Source: Heterodera schachtii (Eukaryota; Nematoda; Chromadorea; Rhabditida; Heteroderidae). Taken from it: 64,000 nt of DNA. How positions within the stretch are numbered: position 1 is the stretch's first letter; each line of letters starts with the position of its first letter. A program made the translations under genes and the position numbers. The notes under the pieces are model-generated. The model was not told where the DNA came from, did no database searches, and saw only the letters and a list, made by a program, of their open reading frames with translations. The DNA is taken from contig SIJG01000019.1 of the NCBI GenBank assembly GCA_023374025.1, forward strand, positions 1,938,126 to 2,002,125, read 5' to 3'. Shown one piece after another: positions 57,576 to 64,000 of the stretch.

Positions 57576-57954
57576 AGTGTGGGTTTGAACCTGAAGACAC
57601 TTTGCCCTCCTTCACACCTCTTTTTATGTGCTTTTCCATGCTTAAAGTCTGTTAGCCCCTTGCCAAATTGTAGGGCCTGTTCCGGAAACAAATACTTTTT
57701 CAGCAATGGATCCTCTCTAGCCTTTTCAGCAAATTCCTTATAGCCCACAGGCGGCCCCTTGAACTCGCTTCGCTTGTCCCTGTTCAACAAATGGATGACA
57801 ATTGCCTCCACACTGCTCGTTTTAAACTCGGACCCATCTGCGCGCAAAATCTTTCCTTGATCACTGACTCCCAGACTGTTCCCCTTTTTTCGAATATGGG
57901 TAATCAGTGCATTTTTGGTCATCTGGTAGTTGTGTTTGGTTTGTTCAGACGTTT
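57569..57954 (-). pseudogene. Maverick hypothetical protein, 5'-truncated at the element edge
   Basis: This corresponds to the 142-aa gene at 40872-41300. Homology stops at 57,954, so about the first dozen codons and everything upstream are missing. An ATG at 57922 still leaves a 117-aa frame. Confidence 0.6.
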
Positions 57955-59346
57955 GGGAAAAAAAAAATAAAAACCATAAAATTATATTAATTTAAAAATT
58001 AAAAATATTTAATAAATAAAATTTTCCATACCCTTTCCCGTGGAAGCACATGAATTTAAATTAAACCTTATTAATAAATAATAAATTAAAATAAAATTTA
58101 AACAAAATTAACAATTAATTTAAATTTGTTACAAAAACGCGCATCGTCTCTCTTATTTTATAAAATGGTAAGGAAAACGAATCTTTCTTCGAAAAAAAAG
58201 TCTCATTCGAATAATTATTGTCACTCAGGTTCTAAATTCTGGTACCTTAACGTCTAAATTATAATTTTCATTCAATTTAAATCAAATGAAATTTGATTTG
58301 GAAATGTGTATAAAAATGCTTATAAAAAACTTAGAAAGCTTTGGAATAGATATTTAGGAAAATACTTACTTAAATATAAAAGAAAAAATAAACGATTAAT
58401 AATGTATAAATAATTAATATAAAAAACAAAATCAAATTTAAAGTAAAAATATTTAAATTCTTAAAAAAGAATATCGAAGGGTAGATTTTTAAAAAGCAGC
58501 CACAAAAATTTAGAGTCATAATGAGAAAAATAAAATTGTAAAATAAATTTACATAAAAAAGTAATTATTTCTATCATGCTTTTTCAACTCACATTTCATT
58601 CTCATGTAAAATTGTTCACAACATGTGTGCCACGATCCGGAAACTACGGACATCCCACAAGTTTAAGACGAAATATCGAAAGCAGCAGGTGACGAAGTTG
58701 TTGAATATAGTAAAAGCAAAAGAAAAATAAATTAATTGACTATTTATTTATATATATTTCATGGTAAAAATAATTATTTAAATCACCAATACCTAATAAT
58801 AAAAATTCTTAAAAAATGTCGGCCAATCACTTGGGCTATTTGGATAGAAGAAAAAATATTAATTAATTAATAAAAACCATAACGTTTAAATTCATAAATA
58901 ATATACAAGTAGGAGTAAGAGATTATTAAAAATCTAAATATTTTTTAGCATTTTATTCATTCATATTTTATATATTAACAATCAGCAAATATATAATTTT
59001 TGTTAAATTTGAGTGCTACGATAAAAAAAATATTAATAAACATTAAATTAATTCAAAACTTACTAAAGCTAAAAAATTCGTCGGGAGGTGCCCCGCAATC
59101 CAAACTCAGATGAAACCAATCAACAAGGCTATTATATAAACATATATTAAAAAATTTAAATATACCATTTTATTATTATTTAAAATAAACATAAAATTTA
59201 ATTTTTAAGCAAAAACAATTCTTTGAATACCAAAGCAAAAATTAAAAGCAAAATTTTTTGTTTAAATGCTATTTAATAAGAATTGTGTTTATTTATGTAT
59301 AAAGCAATAAAAATCCAGTGAATTTCAAATTTATTTATAATTAGTT
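57955..59346. other. A-rich desert after the Maverick
   Basis: The sequence changes at 57,954/57,955 from gene-dense DNA to A-rich DNA like that before 33,635. A GC-richer patch at about 58,625-58,700 contains gatccggaaactacggac but no convincing frame. Otherwise I see nothing. Confidence 0.6.
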
Positions 59347-60159
59347 CAGGGTTCATATCCGTCCTTGAATGTTAAGGACGTCCTTGAAATTGGGCCCTCT
59401 TTCTTGAAAATAAAAAATGTCCTTGGATGCCAAGGACGTCCTTGAAAATGAGCATTTGGTAAATTTTTAAAAAATTCAAAGAAATTTGATTAATAATCAA
59501 CAATATTTTATTAAATTATGGCACTATGTCAATAAAAAATGTAAATTTCTTCTCATGATTGAGAATTTTTGAAATTTTATGGCATAAAGTCACTGTTTTT
59601 CTAAAAAATAAGCCCAAAATTACAAATTTTGGTCATTTTTGGACAAAAATATGTAAATAAATCTTATTAAAAATTACAATTTTTTCCCGGCGGCGCCTAT
59701 CGGCGCCGCCGAAGCCCCCCCCCCTGTCTCACAAAATTTTGGAAAAAGCACGCCACATAAAAACCTTTTATAAACAAAAAAAAGTCGTCACATGGCTTAA
59801 ATTCGAAATAGGCAGTTTTTGATGAAAATCTGTAACAAATTGCATTCAATTTTTCAAAATTTTCCCCGGCGGCACCTGTCGGCACCGCCGGATCCCCCCC
59901 TGTTCCCCGGAAATTTTAAAAAAAAACGCGCCGTAAAAGAGGAATATGCGGTGAAATGAGGAAAAACCAATGAAAACAAAAAAAATTTAGAAAAAATTTT
60001 TCCGGTGAAAAATACAAACCATTTGAGTAAATATTAACCATTATTCATTGCATATAATAAAAACTTAAATGTCCTTGGATTTCATGAATTTTCCCCATTA
60101 TGTCCTTGCAAATCGGCATACCCGTCCTTGGAAACGGATTATGGACGATACGAACCCTG
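59347..60159. mobile_element. Non-autonomous hAT-type element
   Basis: It starts CAGGGTTCATATCCGTCC and ends with a near-perfect inverted copy, cgatacgaaccctg. It is flanked by a perfect 8-bp direct repeat, aattagtt (59339-59346 and 60160-60167). Subterminal repeats of gtccttg occur at both ends. There is no transposase frame. TIR start and TSD length place it in the hAT superfamily. Its ends differ from the autonomous element at 7542, so that transposase is not obviously its driver. Confidence 0.88.
59674..59935. repeat. GC-rich hairpins within a diverged direct repeat
   Basis: A block beginning caattttt-cccggcggc is present twice (about 59,678 and 59,853). The first copy contains a perfect 10-bp hairpin, cggcggcgcc-tatc-ggcgccgccg (59688-59711), followed by a C-run. 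The second (59867-59890) has lost two pairs. These are the most GC-rich bases of the non-Maverick DNA. Confidence 0.7.
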
Positions 60160-60300
60160 AATTAGTTACAACAAAATTGCGACCTATACCAAAAGTATGA
60201 AAAAAATCTAAAACAAATAAATTCATAACTTGGCTCAATTTCAACCTATTTAATATTTCATAGTTCTCAACTGAGAAAAATTAATAGAATATTATACAAG

Positions 60301-60394
60301 TATTAAGTGACATTAATCAGTTCAAATGAATTCATTAATTCCAATTTCTAAAATTTATTAATGATATCCAATTAAAGATTTGCAATGTTTCTAT
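60301..60394. repeat. Dispersed repeat, copy B
   Basis: Same family as 13,433-13,524, in the same orientation, with small A/T indels. Confidence 0.65.
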
Positions 60395-60508
60395 ATTCAA
60401 AAAAAATAAATAAGGACATTTAAAATAGAGATTTCTGTATTAATATTTAAAAAAATTAAATTCTAAAGACATTAATTGATTTTTACGAAGCCATACCAAA
60501 ATCAAAAA

Positions 60509-60720
60509 GAGGTTGATGTCATTTTTATTGATTTTTCAAAAGCATAAAATTGAGGACCTTACTCTAAAAGCTATAATACTTATACAGAGGTATCACAAGG
60601 TAGCGTTTTGGGTCCATTATTATTCTTAATATTTATCAATGATTTACCGACAAATATACCTAAAAATGTAAAATAAAATGTATGCGGACGATGTTAAATT
60701 GTATATTTTCCATTTATACA
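60509..60720 (+). pseudogene. LINE (non-LTR retrotransposon) reverse-transcriptase fragment
   Basis: Three pieces of a reverse transcriptase occur in order: EVDVIFIDFSKA (motif A) followed by a stop, then VSQGSVLGPLLFLIFINDLP (motif B), then after a frameshift MYADDVKLY (YADD catalytic motif). The DNA between motifs A and B is deleted. The wording resembles CR1/Jockey-type elements. It is a dead fragment in A-rich desert. Confidence 0.88.
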
Positions 60721-63700
60721 AAAACATCTATTTTTAAAAGAAAAACATCATTAATCATAATATAATTTATTAAAATTTACGTAAAAATTAATTTCCTTAT
60801 TTTTAATTTTGTTAAAAAATAATTCTTTATATCATTAATTTTTAACAAAACACAAACTATAAAATCAAAAAAGAAAAAATTTTGATTGCCCATAAAATTA
60901 AATGTCTTCAATAAAATAAAATTTTTCTGAAAATAACATACTAAAATATTAAATATAAATTAAAAAACCAAAATTAACAAATTTATTAAAATAAATGCAA
61001 TAAAAAAATTTAAAAAATTAATTGGTACAAAATATTAAAACATTATTCAACTGAAAAATTTAAATAAACACAAAAATCGATAATCATTCGCTTGTGAAAT
61101 CATTCAAAAATAAATTTTTGTTATAATTAATTACAATCAATAATCGAAACTATTAACGCCGGAACAAAAAGAAAAAACTGGGAATCGATTCATGGATTAG
61201 TTAATAATTTTTTAAGCACTGCGCAGATAAATGCAATCAAATTCTAAAAATTTAATTTACTTTAAAAATTCTGCGAAATTATTTAATTTTCATACCTCGC
61301 AAAATAATTTAAAAAAACTAATTATAATTATGTAAGAAAAATGGAAGATAAAAAGTTAACTTATACCTTTAATAAAAATTTATAATAAGCCTAAATTAGA
61401 ATAGCCAAATTATAAAACAATTTGTCTCTTTAAAAAAATATTAAAAAATCTTATTAAAATACTATTATATTCTTTAAAAAGAAAAAAATATATTTCTGAA
61501 TCAAATTAATATAACTTAAAAAAAGTGGAGAATTTAATATATATTTTTTTGTTTTGTGGTATTTTTATTTCAAAAATTATTTGTTTAAATTACTATTTTT
61601 TAAAATAAAATTTATTTGGTTTTTAAAATAAAAAATTAATTATTTCTTTTATGATATTGCGGAGTTTTCTCTTTTTTTTTTGCTTTCTGCTTCAAATAAT
61701 AATAATTTAGCCAAGGAGTTATATTAATATGAACCTTATTTATTTAACAATTTTTTTTGTATTCTTAAACATTACATAAAACTGTTCGGGTTTCAGTTGT
61801 ATAGCTAATAAGTTAGTCATTTCTTTCATCATAATTTCAATTTACTAATCTTATTAAATTTTACTTATCTTGTTGCTACACAGTCCGTGAAAAATATTAT
61901 TAATTAAATATTAAAATTCTCAATTCTCTTGCATTTCATTTTTTAAATGATACTTTTTTCTTTTTTTTTTTTGTTTTGGTTTTCGCCCAATTTTATTTCA
62001 AACGCATTGATCATGATTCCCTCCGTTATAATCCCCAATCCAATCCTTAGACTTGTTGAAGTTGGGAAGATCATTTACCAGATTTTATATTTTATTTCAG
62101 AATTACAACAAGGTCATTTGGTTTTCAAGTTTATTTTCTCTCTTTAGCAAAATTATATTTAATATTTTAATAGCTTTTATAATATCTGTTGTTCAAATAA
62201 AGTGGCTAAAGGCTAAAAAGGAAATAAATATGAAGCAATTGATCATGAATTTCTTATTGTTGCATATTTCAAAGTGGAAGCATGAGATTAACATTTCATT
62301 TTTCGTGCTCATGAATATTTTTTAAACTTCTTTGATTGTATTAAATATCTAAATGTTTGAATGACATTCAATAAAGATTTTTGGATCCATTCATTATTTT
62401 TATAGTTCAATTAATATATTAAATGTTTGGCTGCATTAAGATAATTTTAATAAGCTTGTATTTCAGTTTTAAGTGTAATTCATTTTTTGATTTACTATAG
62501 GTGACTGACTAATTACTCAAATTTTATTATTTAAATTTAAATTTATTTCATCGATCAAAAACAATCATTATAATCATTAGATCAATTTATTAGTTTTATC
62601 TCATTGTTAAACTAATCATGATAAATTTTTATCCTTTTTTATCATTTATTTTGTACATAGTTTCTAAATCGTACAGTTAAATGTTTGTTGTATTATTTCG
62701 ATATAAATAGTGAATAAAATGCATTTATAGAATATTCATTTTTAAATGACCAATTATTTCTCAGAATTTAAAAATAAAATTTAATTTTTTGAGTGGACAT
62801 AAATATTATATTTTATACAATTCCTCGCACTTCTGCCTGAAATGTCGGACGATCTCGATCTTATTCTTAATTTGTGTTTAATTTTAATTATTTTCTGTTC
62901 AAGATATTTCAAGTCAATTATTATTTTCATTATTTATTTTAAAAATATTATCATGCATAATTCAGTATTATTTTTTTAATTTTATTGGACTAATAATATT
63001 TTTTTTCGCTATGATATTTTATTGTAAATTTGGAATATTTTTGAAATTCAATTTTTGGTAATTATTTATTTGTTCTTTAATTCAATCATTTTTATTTCAA
63101 CATTTTAATTTTATTTAATTGCAATCTTATTTAATATAATTATTTTTCTTTTCATTGGCATTGGCATTGACAAAAGCATTATGATGTCATATATCATATT
63201 CAACTATTCCAGTTAACCCACACTCCTGTTCAACATTGAGAATTTCTGTAAATTTTTAATAGTGTGACTTTACTTTTTTTTTAAGTTTTTTAATTTGTCC
63301 AATTTTTTCCTTTAATAATTTATTATTTTTCAATTTAATTTATATTTTATCCTAAATAAAATTTGTATCACTTGTTCCCCGTATATTTTTAAATAATACT
63401 GACTTTTTGTACAAAAAATTAATGCATTAATTTCATTTAATATACAAAATATTTTTAATTTTAGTAATATAAAGTTTCTCTTTCTCTTTTGCATTTTGAT
63501 ATATTTTGAACAAAAAAAAATTTTGCTAACAAAATTTTTTGATATTTAATTAATCGTCAATTAAATTTATATTAACATTTTTTCTAATTTTTTGACAATG
63601 CTAGTTTATTTTTTAGACTAACTCTAGGCATTTTCTTACAGTTTTTGCTCAATGGGTGGCATTTTCATTTGGTAAAAAACATGACTTATTGCATTTAGGG

Positions 63701-64000
63701 CAGAATAAATAATATTTTTGAGAGTTTTTAAACGATAATTTAAAATATATAGGTTTTACAATGCTAAATTATGAATTGTATTATATTTTCTCGCGAATAA
63801 AAATTACTGAATATTAAATGAAAACAAAAACTTTTTAATTTTAAATATATTCATATAGTTTAAATTATTTTTCGTTGAATCTTAATTTAAAACATATCTT
63901 GCATCATCGAACAGTTTAGGCGAGGCTTTCTTTTAGTGTTCGATATAAAAGGTTTTATTCCATTTATCTTTTTTCAAAATTTTTCAATCAAGACACAAGT
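60721..64000. other. AT-rich desert with an A-to-T switch
   Basis: A-rich on the plus strand to about 61.5 kb, then T-rich to the end. The longest open frames (61,947-62,325) are hydrophobic, T-driven and unconvincing. No RNA gene or repeat is recognised. Confidence 0.55.

Larger units (their letters stand above)
50287..57954. mobile_element. Maverick/Polinton unit 2, partial, head-to-tail with unit 1
   Basis: This segment is nearly identical to 33,635-41,260 and in the same orientation. It covers the RPA-like gene through the integrase and ends inside the gene upstream of the integrase. A 50-bp stretch at about 50,350-50,399 has no counterpart in unit 1 at 33,703/33,704. After 57,954 the sequence changes at once to A-rich desert. 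Broken here is the penton gene (two nearby one-base indels); the gene cut by the right edge is truncated. Other genes are open. Confidence 0.93.

Noticed and set aside
1..64000. CRISPR array or bacterial operon
   Set aside because: There are no regularly spaced repeats, no ribosome-binding sites, and many genes contain spliceosomal introns.

Overview
The window looks like nuclear DNA of a small-intron metazoan, most probably an AT-rich nematode. The basis is very AT-rich intergenic sequence, introns of about 40-100 nt ending in short AG acceptors (tttag, attag, tttcag), standard-code eukaryotic genes, and a mix of pogo, hAT, LINE and Maverick/Polinton elements. The species is inferred, not shown. 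No ordinary single-copy host gene is recognisable; almost every coding signal belongs to a mobile element or a decayed remnant.

Layout. 1-7.5 kb is AT-rich DNA with a small inverted-repeat element, a decayed UPF1-like helicase fragment, a broken pogo-like transposon and an unidentified gene fragment. 7,542-10,106 is an apparently intact hAT transposon with 14-bp TIRs, a perfect 8-bp target duplication and a 7-exon transposase of about 622 aa. 10.1-33.6 kb is a gene-poor desert made of alternating A-rich and T-rich blocks. 33,635-57,954 is a Maverick/Polinton (adintovirus-like) region. 57,955-64,000 returns to A-rich then T-rich desert carrying a non-autonomous hAT element with its 8-bp target duplication and a LINE reverse-transcriptase fragment.

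The Maverick region is one full unit of about 16.65 kb (33,635-50,286) followed directly, in the same orientation, by about 7.67 kb of a second unit (50,287-57,954). The shared part is nearly identical. No terminal inverted repeats were found. The unit carries the expected set: protein-primed DNA polymerase B, retroviral-type integrase with chromodomain, FtsK/HerA-type packaging ATPase, adenain-type cysteine protease, double-jelly-roll major capsid protein, penton-like minor capsid protein, a PX-like basic protein and several small hypotheticals. Most lie on the minus strand in a compact, partly overlapping array.

The most unusual part is the accessory cargo. Between the packaging ATPase and polymerase, on the opposite strand, lie a four-exon gene for a stand-alone Argonaute-type PAZ domain and, 80 bp downstream, a TATA-binding-protein homologue with both repeats (one frameshift in the second). 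The unit also encodes an RPA70-like single-stranded DNA-binding protein with a zinc ribbon and a RING-H2 protein with an arginine-glycine-rich N-terminus. Together these suggest an element that brings its own replication accessory protein, a promoter-recognition factor and possible modulators of host small-RNA and ubiquitin pathways. Those roles are inference from domain identity.

The two Maverick copies are broken in different genes. In the major capsid protein all four amino-acid differences between copies fall within nine residues while the remaining differences look synonymous.
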